From Empedobacter falsenii (GTDB lineage Bacteria; Bacteroidota; Bacteroidia; Flavobacteriales; Weeksellaceae): a DNA stretch of 64,000 nt. This document shows, piece by piece, positions 1-9,659 of this stretch. Each line of letters starts with the position of its first letter. Positions within the stretch are counted from its first letter, which is position 1. Position numbers and translations under genes: made by a program. Below the pieces are notes generated by a model. The model did not search any database, was not told the origin of the DNA, and saw only the letters and a program-made list of their open reading frames with translations. The stretch covers positions 2,085,876 to 2,149,875 of the forward strand of contig NZ_CP040908.1 of the NCBI RefSeq assembly GCF_013488205.1, read 5' to 3'.

Positions 1-320
1 GGAAAAATTCTTCTTTTTTAAAGAAAATAAACCCTAAAAATAATAAGTCAAAAGGTCGAATTTATAAAAATGACGTTCACAAAAGTGTGTTTTTTATAAA
101 AAATATAAAAAAATTAAAAAAACAGACACCATAAAACACTATTATTCAGTAAGTTATTTTACAAAAAAGACGAATTTATAAATTCTACCTTCCATTTATG
201 TTTTTGCTCCTCTTGTTTGCATTGAATCTCTTTTACAAAGTCTAATTTTATAAGAATCAATATTTTATCGCCAATAAATTATTGAATATGAGTTGAATTA
301 TTAAGATATAAATACAAAAA
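1..320. other. intergenic region upstream of the MauE-like gene
   Basis: AT-rich stretch with no convincing reading frame, RNA gene or terminator. It must hold the promoter of the plus-strand gene that starts at 321, but I found no clean TTTG/TAnnTTTG pair. The left part may belong to a gene outside the window. Confidence 0.4.
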
Positions 321-1772
321 ATGAAAAAAATAACTCCTATTATACAAACACTCATCTGCTACCTATTTATTGTTTTGTTTGTCTATGCTGCAGTCAGTAA
401 GCTCATCGATTTTGAAACCTTTCAAACCCAGCTGGGACAATCGCCAGTTATTAGTGCTTATGCAAGCATTGTTTCTTATGGAATATTAATTATTGAACTA
501 TTAATATCAATCCTACTGGGTATCAAAAAATATCAAAAATTGGGTTTATACTGTGCCTTATTTTTGATGAATGTATTCACCATATACATTATCATTATTC
601 TAAAATTTGCTCCATTTACACCATGTAGCTGTGGAGGTATTTTAGAAGATATGGGGTGGAACGAGCATTTGATTTTTAATCTTCTTTTTATTTTACTTGC
701 TATTTTAGGCATTATTTTAATGAATAGTAATTATCGTCTTACAGCATCTAAAATAGGTTTAATTTTTCTTGTAGGTATACTGTTCATGATAGGACTTTTT
801 CAAAAGAGTCGATTTGAAAAAAGCTATAACAATAGTTTTATTCGCGAATTTCTTCCTCATCATTCAAATCAATTATCTAAATTAAATTTAAAACAAGAAG
901 GTTTTACTATTTCAGGGTTTGATAGCTGTTATGTTTATCTATCTCATCCTTCTGCTCCTCTCTATCTATTGCAATATGATTATCATACAAATAAAATTGA
1001 CACGCTTCATCTAGAAATTAAGAAAAAAGAATTACCCTATAAGCGATTAATTACACAAGTCGATTACCCTACATATGTAATTGGTGATGGCTCTATTGGC
1101 ATACTTCAAATTGGTCAATTAAATGCTAAACCTACTCTCCTAACCTATTATCAAAATGTGTATTATAATTCATATGCTCTTGGAAATAATCATCATATTG
1201 GATTTGTAGCTGCAGAACCACAAACTAGATCAAATTTATTAGGTGTTATATATCCTAGCGAAAAAGGTGAAACTATAAAATTAAATAAGACTAGTCTAAA
1301 AAATCAAATCAACGGAACATTTGACACTGATGGCTTATTGATTTGGAACAAAGAAAATAATCATTTTTTGTATAGTTACTATTATCGAAATGAAGTGATA
1401 GTATTGGATACTATGATGAATGAACTATATCATTTGAATAGTATTGACACCATTACCACAGCACAAATTGATATGGCTTATTATCCAAAAACTGACCAGT
1501 ATAAAATAGGACCTCGCACAATCCGTGTGCACGAATACAGCGCTACATATGGGGATAAACTCTATATCTACAGTAGACGTTTTGGAAAATATGAAGAAGA
1601 AATAAGTGGTACAAGCATTATTGATGTATATGATTATCCTAATAAAAGTTATCTCTATAGTTTTTACCTGTATCATTTACCTCAAGAAAAATTAAGAAAT
1701 TTTAGAGTGTTCAAAAATTACATTTTCGCTGTAGTTAATAAAGAGCTCTATTTCTATAAATTAATAAAATAA
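321..1772 (+). CDS. MauE/DoxX-like membrane protein with a long extracytoplasmic domain
   Basis: The first ~165 residues hold about five hydrophobic segments and resemble the MauE/DoxX redox-associated membrane family; the loop around residues 100-106 has a CSCGG motif typical of these Bacteroidota proteins, suggesting thiol chemistry. Residues ~170-483 form a soluble, probably periplasmic or surface domain rich in Tyr and short beta-like segments, possibly a beta-propeller; I do not recognise a named family there. In this phylum such proteins often precede a DUF6520 peptide, as here (69-nt gap), and lie near TonB-dependent receptor operons. Role inferred: redox or maturation partner of small secreted cysteine-containing peptides. 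The family call for the N-terminus is fairly safe; the C-terminal function is unknown. Confidence 0.65.
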   Translation: MKKITPIIQTLICYLFIVLFVYAAVSKLIDFETFQTQLGQSPVISAYASIVSYGILIIELLISILLGIKKYQKLGLYCALFLMNVFTIYIIIILKFAPFTPCSCGGILEDMGWNEHLIFNLLFILLAILGIILMNSNYRLTASKIGLIFLVGILFMIGLFQKSRFEKSYNNSFIREFLPHHSNQLSKLNLKQEGFTISGFDSCYVYLSHPSAPLYLLQYDYHTNKIDTLHLEIKKKELPYKRLITQVDYPTYVIGDGSIGILQIGQLNAKPTLLTYYQNVYYNSYALGNNHHIGFVAAEPQTRSNLLGVIYPSEKGETIKLNKTSLKNQINGTFDTDGLLIWNKENNHFLYSYYYRNEVIVLDTMMNELYHLNSIDTITTAQIDMAYYPKTDQYKIGPRTIRVHEYSATYGDKLYIYSRRFGKYEEEISGTSIIDVYDYPNKSYLYSFYLYHLPQEKLRNFRVFKNYIFAVVNKELYFYKLIK

Positions 1773-1841
1773 CGTTGCAACGCAGGAGAAAGACCGAACA
1801 CCTGTAAAATATAGTAGGTCATCATTTTAAATCACAAAATT

Positions 1842-2111
1842 ATGAAAACACGTTTTTTAAACAAAATTTTACCTTTAGGAGTGGGTATGATGGCTGTTGC
1901 ATTTGCTTTTGCAACTGAAGGAAAATCATCAACTAAAGATGAAAGTTCAACACTTTACATCTACGATAATTTAGAATGTACAGAGGTAAGTACGGAATGT
2001 GACAATGTACAAAATTATCCTTGTACTTTTAACGGAGAACGCGTGCACTTAATCAAAGATTCGCAAACTTCGTGTAGTGTAGCGCTATTTAATAGCTTCC
2101 AAATGGATTAA
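1842..2111 (+). CDS. DUF6520-like small secreted protein
   Basis: 89 residues with a hydrophobic signal-like N-terminus ending near AFA (residues ~22-25), then a short mature part with four cysteines (residues ~46, 52, 60, 77). This matches the Bacteroidota DUF6520 type: small exported peptides of unknown function encoded next to MauE-like membrane proteins. The four cysteines and the neighbouring CSCGG-containing membrane protein suggest disulfide formation after export. It is followed by a strong hairpin terminator shared with the convergent S9 peptidase gene. Function unknown; family assignment from N-terminal style and context. Confidence 0.65.
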   Translation: MKTRFLNKILPLGVGMMAVAFAFATEGKSSTKDESSTLYIYDNLECTEVSTECDNVQNYPCTFNGERVHLIKDSQTSCSVALFNSFQMD

Positions 2112-2128
2112 TAAATTTAATAAAAACG

Positions 2129-2157
2129 GAAAAGATTGTCCTATGGACAATCTTTTC
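2129..2157. terminator. bidirectional terminator between DUF6520 gene and S9 peptidase
   Basis: Perfect 13-bp stem GAAAAGATTGTCC / GGACAATCTTTTC with a 3-nt loop, followed by T-rich sequence on the plus strand; the stop codon of the convergent peptidase gene lies directly beside it. Confidence 0.85.
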
Positions 2158-2158
2158 T

Positions 2159-4642
2159 TTATTTCAAATACTTATCAAACCAATTCTCAATTTCAATCGT
2201 TAATAATTTTTGATTGACTGGTGTAACAACACTATGCCCCTCTTTATTGAACAATAACATTTTTACAGGTTTATTTAATCTTCTTAAACCAGTATACAAA
2301 TAGGTGTTCTGATACCAGTTTGCATTATCATCTTCTTTGCCTGTCCATATTAGTACAGGTATTTTAATTTTGTCCAAATGATACAAAGTCGTATTATTGA
2401 TATACTCTTCTTTAAATTTATAAAAATCAGGACTCATCCTAAATTGTTGGTTTTCTATACGCCACATCTGTTCTTTTTTCATTGACCAAGAAATATCATG
2501 ATAATAAGTAACTAAATCTATTGTAGTAGAACCAATCACCGCTGTTTTAAAATAATTGCTCTGGGTAATTACAAATCCTGTTTGATAACCACCAAACGAA
2601 TGTCCTATTAATCCCACTCTATTTTTATCTATAGATTTATTTTCGAAAACTTTATCCAATGCAACTTCCAAAGATAACGTAGCTGCTTTTCCAGGGTTAT
2701 TTTTCAAATAGACAATATCAGGTAGTAAAATAAAATACTCTTTCGACAATAAATTTAAAATATTAAATCCCGTATAGTTACTAAAAGAAGGTGGATCAAA
2801 CAATTTTGCACTTTCTGAATTCTGTTCATAAACGGATACTATGAGTGGGTATTTTTTATCAGGATTATAGTTAATAGGATAAAGTAAAGCTCCTTTCAAT
2901 CGTTCATTATTTATTGGAACATCATAATAAACTAATTCTTCGTCTTTTACATGAAGGTTTTTAAGCTCTTTATTGGTTTCATAAACCACCCGTAAATTGT
3001 TTTGAAGATTATAATTATAAATAATTGGCGAAAGATTGAACTTACTTAGCTTAAAATAGATTTGGTTATTTTGATAGAAAAAATAGTCAATATTTCCTTT
3101 TAATTTATCATGTAGTTTCAAACCTTTACCTTTCTTCCAAGTTGCCCAAGAAGAGCTATGGTTTTCATAAGACACTTTTAAATAAATATAATCTTTTGGG
3201 TTTATACTTCCTCCACTAGCCACCAAATTAAAGTCATTAAAAATTCTGTATCTTGTTTTAGTATCTCCACTATTTGTTATCTTTTCAGTGCTGTTATTTT
3301 CTGTATTAAATAACCAAATATCATATTGACTATAAATCATTAGAAACTTCTCATCATCAGACCAAATTGGTCCAAATCGACTATAAGGCAACTTTAGTGT
3401 TGCTCCATCCACCCATTCGCTAAAAAACTTATCTTGAATATTTTGGGTTAAATTTCTTTTAGTTTTTGTTTTAATATGGTATAACCACCAATCCTTCTGA
3501 TCAAAATAGACGATATAATTCCCTTTAACTGAAAAATTAAAATTTCCTTCCTTCGTATAAATATGTTGAGCAATTAATGTTTGTGAATTATCATCGTGAG
3601 TTTTCAGGTATAAATCGCTAAAAGGAAATTCAAAAAACTCGGGTTCATATTGTAATTTATTATAAACAATAGAATTGTTCAATATAGGATTTGTTATATA
3701 GGAAGAGTATGCAGTATCAGTTAGTTCTTTAATTTGATTGTTTTCAATATTCCATTGGTAAAGAAAATTAAATTTTTCATTTTTTTCATACTCATTTTTT
3801 CTCGGAAAAATCCATTTATCTGCACCTTCCCATACTTCCATCATATTCTGATTTGAATGGCTATTATTTATCTTTTGATTAAAATATACAAATTTTCCAT
3901 CAACAGGTTTTTGAAGATTTAAGGTTGACGTATCAAAACTATTATTCATTGCTTTCTCAATACTTTTTTTACTATAAATGTTATAGTTCGTGAATAAATC
4001 TTTTTCCGAAAAGAATAGAGATTCACCATTATCAGCCCATTCTTGCCAATTTAAATCGATCACTGGTTTAGAAAAAATGATATCTATATCATTATTCTTT
4101 AATTGGATAAGTTTTAAATAGTCACTCCCTTCTTCATTTGTCGTTAATGAAAAAATGTTTGATATTGGATTCCAATTATTTACATACCCATTAAATTTTG
4201 CTATAACACTATAATTATCTAAATTGATTAAAACAGCTGATTCCTTATAATTAATTGCAATAACAGTATTAGTACTATTGAGTAAATAAGATTGACAATT
4301 AGCATATTTATAATCTTTTAACTGTTTTAAATCTTTTATCGTAAGATCTTTTTTATTATTTAAATAAATAAATTGGGTTTCTGTAAATTCTGGTTTTCTG
4401 ATTTCATTGAATTCAAAATCAATATTTTTTTGAGCATTCAATAACTTATATTTTCTTTCCATCCTATTATCAAGTTCGTCAAAAAATACCCAATCCCCTT
4501 TTGGACTAATTTTATTTAAAAAAATATCTTTTGTCCATAAAGAATCCGCAATATGTCTGGTATTATTTTTTTGAGCATTACAATAACTATGACTAAAAAT
4601 CAATATTAGTAGTACTCTTATAAAAGTATTAATTATTTTCAT
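2159..4642 (-). CDS. secreted S9 family prolyl oligopeptidase
   Basis: 827 residues: signal peptide (1-23, ending CNA|Q), a long central region of repeated short beta segments fitting the S9 beta-propeller (~50-580), and a C-terminal alpha/beta-hydrolase domain. The nucleophile motif GHSFGG is near residue 688; an Asp in the GKEDD stretch and the His in KEGHS near the C-terminus complete a plausible Ser-Asp-His triad. S9 enzymes cleave short peptides, often after proline. It is the last gene of a tight operon with susD (1-nt gap) and susC, so it likely trims peptides bound or imported by that outer-membrane pair, as in RagAB-type peptide uptake. Substrate specificity cannot be told from sequence. 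Confidence 0.9.
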   Translation of the reverse strand: MKIINTFIRVLLILIFSHSYCNAQKNNTRHIADSLWTKDIFLNKISPKGDWVFFDELDNRMERKYKLLNAQKNIDFEFNEIRKPEFTETQFIYLNNKKDLTIKDLKQLKDYKYANCQSYLLNSTNTVIAINYKESAVLINLDNYSVIAKFNGYVNNWNPISNIFSLTTNEEGSDYLKLIQLKNNDIDIIFSKPVIDLNWQEWADNGESLFFSEKDLFTNYNIYSKKSIEKAMNNSFDTSTLNLQKPVDGKFVYFNQKINNSHSNQNMMEVWEGADKWIFPRKNEYEKNEKFNFLYQWNIENNQIKELTDTAYSSYITNPILNNSIVYNKLQYEPEFFEFPFSDLYLKTHDDNSQTLIAQHIYTKEGNFNFSVKGNYIVYFDQKDWWLYHIKTKTKRNLTQNIQDKFFSEWVDGATLKLPYSRFGPIWSDDEKFLMIYSQYDIWLFNTENNSTEKITNSGDTKTRYRIFNDFNLVASGGSINPKDYIYLKVSYENHSSSWATWKKGKGLKLHDKLKGNIDYFFYQNNQIYFKLSKFNLSPIIYNYNLQNNLRVVYETNKELKNLHVKDEELVYYDVPINNERLKGALLYPINYNPDKKYPLIVSVYEQNSESAKLFDPPSFSNYTGFNILNLLSKEYFILLPDIVYLKNNPGKAATLSLEVALDKVFENKSIDKNRVGLIGHSFGGYQTGFVITQSNYFKTAVIGSTTIDLVTYYHDISWSMKKEQMWRIENQQFRMSPDFYKFKEEYINNTTLYHLDKIKIPVLIWTGKEDDNANWYQNTYLYTGLRRLNKPVKMLLFNKEGHSVVTPVNQKLLTIEIENWFDKYLK

Positions 4643-4643
4643 T

Positions 4644-5999
4644 TTAATATCCTTGATTTTGAGGTAGTAAATTTTGATTCAATATTATTTCCGATTCTGG
4701 AATTGGAAAATATTGATGAAAATCTTGAAAAGAAGGTTTTAAAGGAAGCAAGGTCTGTGATAATAAACCAAAACGCTTTAAATCAAACCATCTGTTACCA
4801 TGTTCACAAAATAACTCATGTTGACGCTCATTGAGAATCGCTTCAAATAGATTTTCATTTGTGTTACTAATTCCATTTAGACCTGCTTTATTTCTAATTG
4901 AATTGATATCAGAAATGGCTTCATTTTTCTTATTGGTATTAACATATGCTTCAGCTCTTATTAAAAATATTTCTGGTAATCTAAAAACAATCGAATATTC
5001 GCTACTTGAAGCAAGCGTATTGATTTGTTTGTATTTAGAAGAAAAGAACCAATTACCATTACTAGATGATTTTACCCAATAAATTTTTCTCAAATCCCCA
5101 TTTTCAAAACTATTTAGAAAGTTCTTTGTTAAGGCAATATTATTAGGATTTTGCCCTGTAATCGTGAAGATTGGGGCTTCGTTTGTAGGACTTCCTTCTT
5201 TGGCAGTTTTTAATTGAAAAATAGTTGAAGTGCTATTTTTTAGAAATTCTGTATTTATATCATTCACCAATTGAAACCGATTAGAATGAATAATCAAATC
5301 CGAATAATTTATTGCCTTATTCCACTCCTTGTTATATAAATGAATTTTAGCTAATAAAGCATAAATTGTAAATTTGTTAATACGTGTATTGGTATTAATA
5401 TTAGCATCTTGTAATAAGACTAATGCATTTTCCAAATCTTCAATTAAGTTAGCATATATTTCCGATTGACTATTTTTATAACACTTACTATTTACCAAGT
5501 AATCAGTAGACTTTATGTAAGGAATTTCATTATAGATCGTATAAAGTGAAAAATGCATAAACGCCCTAAAAAATAATGCCTCAGCCATTAATGTATTTTT
5601 TGAACTAAAGTGAGAATTTTCTAAACCTTGAATACTGGCATTCGCCATGTAAATTAATTTATACGAATTTGTCCATATGGTTTTTACTTCTGTATTATTT
5701 GTGTCTATATGATGCAAATAAATATCATTAAGACCCGAAGTAGGATTTCCATAATAATCAAGTTCATCTGCATATAATCCGAAGAGGATACTACTGCTTG
5801 ATAGCTTACCATTGTAAATCGAATTATCCCTAAGTTCGGAATACAAATTGAGTATGGCTCCATTAGCTGTCGTTTCATTTTCAAAAACATATAAACTTGG
5901 CAATTGATTCGTTGGAAAATCAACTTCAACAAAATCATTACAGCTAAAAATTAAAAAGAATAAAAGGAGGATATTAAATTTAAGTATACTTGTTTTCAT
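4644..5999 (-). CDS. RagB/SusD family outer-membrane lipoprotein
   Basis: 451 residues with a lipoprotein signal peptide (lipobox LIFSC, Cys at residue 20) followed by Asn-Asp, and the TPR-like helical architecture of SusD proteins. The C-terminal region has the family hallmark 'NERQHELFCEHGNRWFDLKR' (residues ~387-406) and ends in a short tail with FPIPESEI. SusD proteins cap the SusC TonB-dependent channel and bind nutrient outside the cell. Gaps are 2 nt to susC upstream and 1 nt to the S9 peptidase downstream, so the three are co-expressed. A peptide ligand is inferred from the peptidase neighbour. Confidence 0.93.
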   Translation of the reverse strand: MKTSILKFNILLLFFLIFSCNDFVEVDFPTNQLPSLYVFENETTANGAILNLYSELRDNSIYNGKLSSSSILFGLYADELDYYGNPTSGLNDIYLHHIDTNNTEVKTIWTNSYKLIYMANASIQGLENSHFSSKNTLMAEALFFRAFMHFSLYTIYNEIPYIKSTDYLVNSKCYKNSQSEIYANLIEDLENALVLLQDANINTNTRINKFTIYALLAKIHLYNKEWNKAINYSDLIIHSNRFQLVNDINTEFLKNSTSTIFQLKTAKEGSPTNEAPIFTITGQNPNNIALTKNFLNSFENGDLRKIYWVKSSSNGNWFFSSKYKQINTLASSSEYSIVFRLPEIFLIRAEAYVNTNKKNEAISDINSIRNKAGLNGISNTNENLFEAILNERQHELFCEHGNRWFDLKRFGLLSQTLLPLKPSFQDFHQYFPIPESEIILNQNLLPQNQGY

Positions 6000-6001
6000 A
6001 A

Positions 6002-9001
6002 TTAAAAGTTTATAGTTGTACCAATAGATAACCTTTTTAATGGAGGTAAATAGCCAGATGTTTGCTCTGGATCTCCACCTTTAAAAGGTGTAATTGTAAA
6101 TAAATTCATCCCTTGTAAATAGACTTTAGCTTTAATCGATTGATCTTTTTTTGAAGGGATTTGATAAGAGATTGCAATATTTCTTAATCGAATAAAATCC
6201 GCTTTACTGAATACAGCATCACTTTGTTTAAACTGGCTACTTGCGCTTACAGCTGCTGCATTCGTACCAGAAGTTGGTTTTTGATGTGAAGCATTAGGAT
6301 TATCCACACTCCAATAATCTAAACTAGCAATAGGCATATTATTAAAAGTTCCCATCGTAGATGTACCTGCCCATTCGTTATAGGCTATTTTTTTACTCCA
6401 ATAGAACGTAAAATTAAAATTCCAGTTTTTATATTTCATATCGTTTGTAAGGCTACCATACCATTTTGGTGTTAAGTCGACTATAGCCTGTTTATCGTCG
6501 GTAGACGTTATTTTACCATCCTTATTAAAATCTTCAAACGTATATAAACCCGTCACACTATCTACACCTGTGTACTTATAAAATTTATAGATGGATAATG
6601 GATATCCTATCTGATATAAATTGCGATAACTAGAAGTTTCTAAATTTGGAAATTTTTTAAGGTAAGTTGTAGGAAAAGTCCATTGCATATTTACATTCCA
6701 CGAAAAATGAGAAGAATTAATCACATTAGATGATAGCAGAAACTCAAAACCTTTGTTCACAACATCCGCATCTAAATTTGCTTGAATTGAATTAAACCCT
6801 GTTGTAGCAGGTAAACTATACCCTACCAATTGATTAGATGAAGTATTATAATAGAAAGAAGATTCGAGATGTAACTTTTTAAAAAGGTCTATTTCGAATG
6901 CGATTTCTCTTTTTATATTTTTTTCCCAAGAGAAATTCGGGTTATATAATCTCGAAGGATTAAGACTTACATTCCCTTCGTATAAACCATCACTGATGGA
7001 ATACGTATCTAAATATTGGTAGTTACCAATTTGGTCGTTTCCAGTTACTCCGACACTTCCTCTTAATTTACCAAACGACAACCAATTCGAATTACTGAAT
7101 GCGTTTTCTTTTGAGAATATCCATGCTGCTCCTACTGCACCAAAATTAGAAAATCTATTTTCTGGCGAAAATCGACTAGAACCATCTCGTCTCCCTGTTA
7201 AATTAATGAAGTATTTATTCTTAAAAGAATAATTGATTCTAAGATATGTCGCCATATAATTGTAAAAAGAATTGGCTTCATTTAAAATACGTAATGTCTT
7301 CGCTGCACTTAATCTTTTTAGTAAAGAATTATCTAAAAACCCAAATCCATATAAACTCAAATCTTCAGTTTCTGCTTTTGAGAATGTAAAACCATACGAT
7401 AAGTCGATCTTATTTTCCTTAAAAGTCTTATTGAAGTTAAGTTGAGGTTCAATAATCCAACTATTTCTTTTCCCTAAATTTTGATAACTATTCGATGATT
7501 CTAAGCTTGACGCATTGGAAGCAGGATTAAGCCTAGTATGTGGGTTAATTTGAAACTCTGTGAGTTCAGTCTGATTAAAACCTAGGTTAATCTTAGCGGA
7601 TAGTTCGTCTGTGATTTTATAATTTAAATTTGAACCAAGATTTAATAAATAGGTTTTGTTATTGTAAACACTTTCCAAAGCAGCAATCGGATTATTCCAT
7701 GTATTATTTTCCCAATTTATTCTCCCATCATTCGTATAAATAGAAGGACTATTGGGGGCTAACGATCGCGATACTCGTGTTAAATCTGTTTGTGGCAGTT
7801 TATTACGATCAAATCCGAAAGAAGTATTCAAATTAAAATTAAAACGTTTATCAGTTGAAGTATGATTTAAATTTGAGTAAATCGACGTTTTATTGTAATA
7901 AAAATCACCAAAATAAACAGACGATTCCTTTACTAGATTAACACCAACCATAAAAGAAGTATATTCAGAACCTCCATTCACCATAAATCGAGCTGTTTGA
8001 TTACTCCCTATATTTCCAATTAGCATACGTTGCCAATCCGTATATCTTGTCTGATCCCATGTCCCATTCACATCATAGGCATTAAATGGAAAAGTGGTGA
8101 TTCCATCATTACTAAATGCTTGTTTTCTTAACTTAATATATTTTTCTGTATTTAAAAGATTGACGTATTTAGTTATATGATTAATACTGCTATTGAAATC
8201 TACATTAAAACTTGTTTTATTTTTAGTTCCTTTTTTAGTCGTTATCAAAATCACCCCATTTGCACCACGTGATCCATAAATAGCGGTAGCATCTGCATCT
8301 TTTAACACCTCTATACTTTCAATAGATTGTGGGTCTATAGTATTCAAAGGATTTACTTTACCACTTGGTATAACCGAACCACTAACAGTTGCACTACTTG
8401 AACTACCTATATCAAACGGAACTCCATCTATTATAAACAAAGGATCATTCCCCGCATTTATACTATTCTGCCCCCTTAACCGAATGGTATAACCACCGCC
8501 TGCTGTTCCTATAGTTGGGGTAATTTCTAAACCTGCTACTCTACCCTGCAACGCATCCAGCACATTATTCACCGGCTGATTTTCTATTTCCTTTGCGGTA
8601 ACACGTGCAATTGACCCCGTACGTTCTTTGTCTTTTACGGAATAGTATCCTGCATTCACCACCACATCTTTCAGCTGAATACCTTCCTCCTCCTGTGTGA
8701 AACTTACATTTATCACGCTTCTATTCAACACTTCTTCTTCTCGAATAGGAAAATCCAATTGCTCAAAAATTAACCTTGCATCATCATGTTGTAAAGTCAA
8801 CGAGTAGTTTCCATTATCATCGGTAAAGGTGGAATTATCGGTTCCCTCCTCTTTTACCATTACACCCACTAGCGGGACTTGAAGTTCTTTTACCGTTCCA
8901 GTCACGGTTTTTCCTGTTTGTGCCAACAAGGGTGTTGCACAAAACAATCCCAATAATACAGCAAATGACTGCCTACTGAGTTTGAAGTAAAATTTTTTCA
9001 T
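6002..9001 (-). CDS. SusC/RagA family TonB-dependent outer-membrane receptor
   Basis: I place the start at 9001, giving 999 residues beginning MKKFYFKLSR with a clear signal peptide ending LLAQ; the frame is open for 23 more codons upstream but those encode no signal-like sequence. Domains: carboxypeptidase-regulatory-like domain (~30-105), plug with the SusC motif around IESIEVLKDADATAIYGSRG (~225-245), and a 22-strand-type barrel ending in Phe. It forms the channel under the SusD lid and imports nutrient using TonB energy. First gene of susC-susD-S9 peptidase. Its leader sequence is duplicated about 850 bp upstream. Confidence 0.93.
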   Translation of the reverse strand: MKKFYFKLSRQSFAVLLGLFCATPLLAQTGKTVTGTVKELQVPLVGVMVKEEGTDNSTFTDDNGNYSLTLQHDDARLIFEQLDFPIREEEVLNRSVINVSFTQEEEGIQLKDVVVNAGYYSVKDKERTGSIARVTAKEIENQPVNNVLDALQGRVAGLEITPTIGTAGGGYTIRLRGQNSINAGNDPLFIIDGVPFDIGSSSSATVSGSVIPSGKVNPLNTIDPQSIESIEVLKDADATAIYGSRGANGVILITTKKGTKNKTSFNVDFNSSINHITKYVNLLNTEKYIKLRKQAFSNDGITTFPFNAYDVNGTWDQTRYTDWQRMLIGNIGSNQTARFMVNGGSEYTSFMVGVNLVKESSVYFGDFYYNKTSIYSNLNHTSTDKRFNFNLNTSFGFDRNKLPQTDLTRVSRSLAPNSPSIYTNDGRINWENNTWNNPIAALESVYNNKTYLLNLGSNLNYKITDELSAKINLGFNQTELTEFQINPHTRLNPASNASSLESSNSYQNLGKRNSWIIEPQLNFNKTFKENKIDLSYGFTFSKAETEDLSLYGFGFLDNSLLKRLSAAKTLRILNEANSFYNYMATYLRINYSFKNKYFINLTGRRDGSSRFSPENRFSNFGAVGAAWIFSKENAFSNSNWLSFGKLRGSVGVTGNDQIGNYQYLDTYSISDGLYEGNVSLNPSRLYNPNFSWEKNIKREIAFEIDLFKKLHLESSFYYNTSSNQLVGYSLPATTGFNSIQANLDADVVNKGFEFLLSSNVINSSHFSWNVNMQWTFPTTYLKKFPNLETSSYRNLYQIGYPLSIYKFYKYTGVDSVTGLYTFEDFNKDGKITSTDDKQAIVDLTPKWYGSLTNDMKYKNWNFNFTFYWSKKIAYNEWAGTSTMGTFNNMPIASLDYWSVDNPNASHQKPTSGTNAAAVSASSQFKQSDAVFSKADFIRLRNIAISYQIPSKKDQSIKAKVYLQGMNLFTITPFKGGDPEQTSGYLPPLKRLSIGTTINF

Positions 9002-9133
9002 AATTTTACATAAGTTTTTTAATTCAACATTAGTTTTAAAAGCCACTCCTTTTCCTGTACATCGCGCCAACTTTGTTTTAGGGAAAGGGGTTTTGTTTTT
9101 ACGTTATAAGTTCTACGCTTAACGTTCTACGTC
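8999..9133 (-). promoter_or_regulatory. susC leader/upstream segment (copy 1 of a duplicated block)
   Basis: The sequence running upstream from the susC start codon through ACATCGCGCCAACTTTG and the ACGTTATAAG/CTACG stretch recurs in the same orientation at 9847-9972. It likely contains the susC 5' leader and promoter; no exact TAnnTTTG element is clear. Confidence 0.45.
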
Positions 9134-9183
9134 TTTATTCTTATTAATATTCAAATTCGTTATCTCTTTCAAGAACGAATTCT

Positions 9184-9324
9184 AAAACCGTCATTGCTGA
9201 AAAGTCGAGCGTCAATTCGGCGTAAGGAGCGTTAAAAATGATTTACTGTTCGCATTTCATATGCGAATGATTCAAAGCATTTAGCGAGTAGCCATTATTG
9301 ACCGACTTGTAAGCACAGACTTGA
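9184..9324. repeat. foldback repeat type 1, copy 1
   Basis: 141 nt, matching 32464-32604 with 6 differences by eye, same orientation. It can fold: AAGTCG 9202-9207 with CGACTT 9303-9308, GTCAAT 9211-9216 with ATTGAC 9297-9302, with AGC 9208-9210 unpaired; GGC/GCC; CGTTAAA 9230-9236 with TTTAGCG 9280-9286; apical TTCGCAT/ATGCGAA 9249-9267. Confidence 0.85.
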
Positions 9325-9326
9325 CT

Positions 9327-9416
9327 TTTTTGGTTCGTTTTTGTGTCAAGACTTCCCCGAAGGGTATATGAATTCATTTGAAAACAATAATATCTCATGA
9401 ATAAAAATGAACATAT
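9327..9416. repeat. dispersed repeat type 2, copy 1
   Basis: 90 nt matching 30237-30326 with 3 differences by eye, same orientation. It contains a CCCCGAAGGG mini-hairpin and the downstream ATATGAATTC stretch. A shorter relative lies at 9507-9572 and an inverted one at 32208-32275. Confidence 0.85.
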
Positions 9417-9506
9417 AATTATTAATCAACTTGTAACAATTTTTACCTAAGCTCCACTGGAGCTTCTCCTTTTAATTTCAAATTCTTAATCTCAAATGTT
9501 TTTTTA

Positions 9507-9572
9507 TCAAGATTCCCCGTAGGGCATATGAATTCAAATGAAAACAATAATAACCCATGAATAAAAAAATGA
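9507..9572. repeat. dispersed repeat type 2, shorter variant
   Basis: Starts TCAAGATTCCCCGTAGGG and continues with ATATGAATTC and a CCATGAATAAA tail; about 66 nt similar to 9347-9411 with several substitutions. Confidence 0.7.
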
Positions 9573-9659
9573 ATAATCTTAATCATACTTTCAACTTTTT
9601 GACACTCGCCTCCAAATCATATGACATTTTTATGATCCTTTTTCAATACTCAAATCCAC

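Noticed and set aside
9184-9324. Integron attC-like site
   Set aside because: It is a foldback with extrahelical bases, but I see no GTTRRRY/RYYYAAC core pair and there is no integrase gene in the window.
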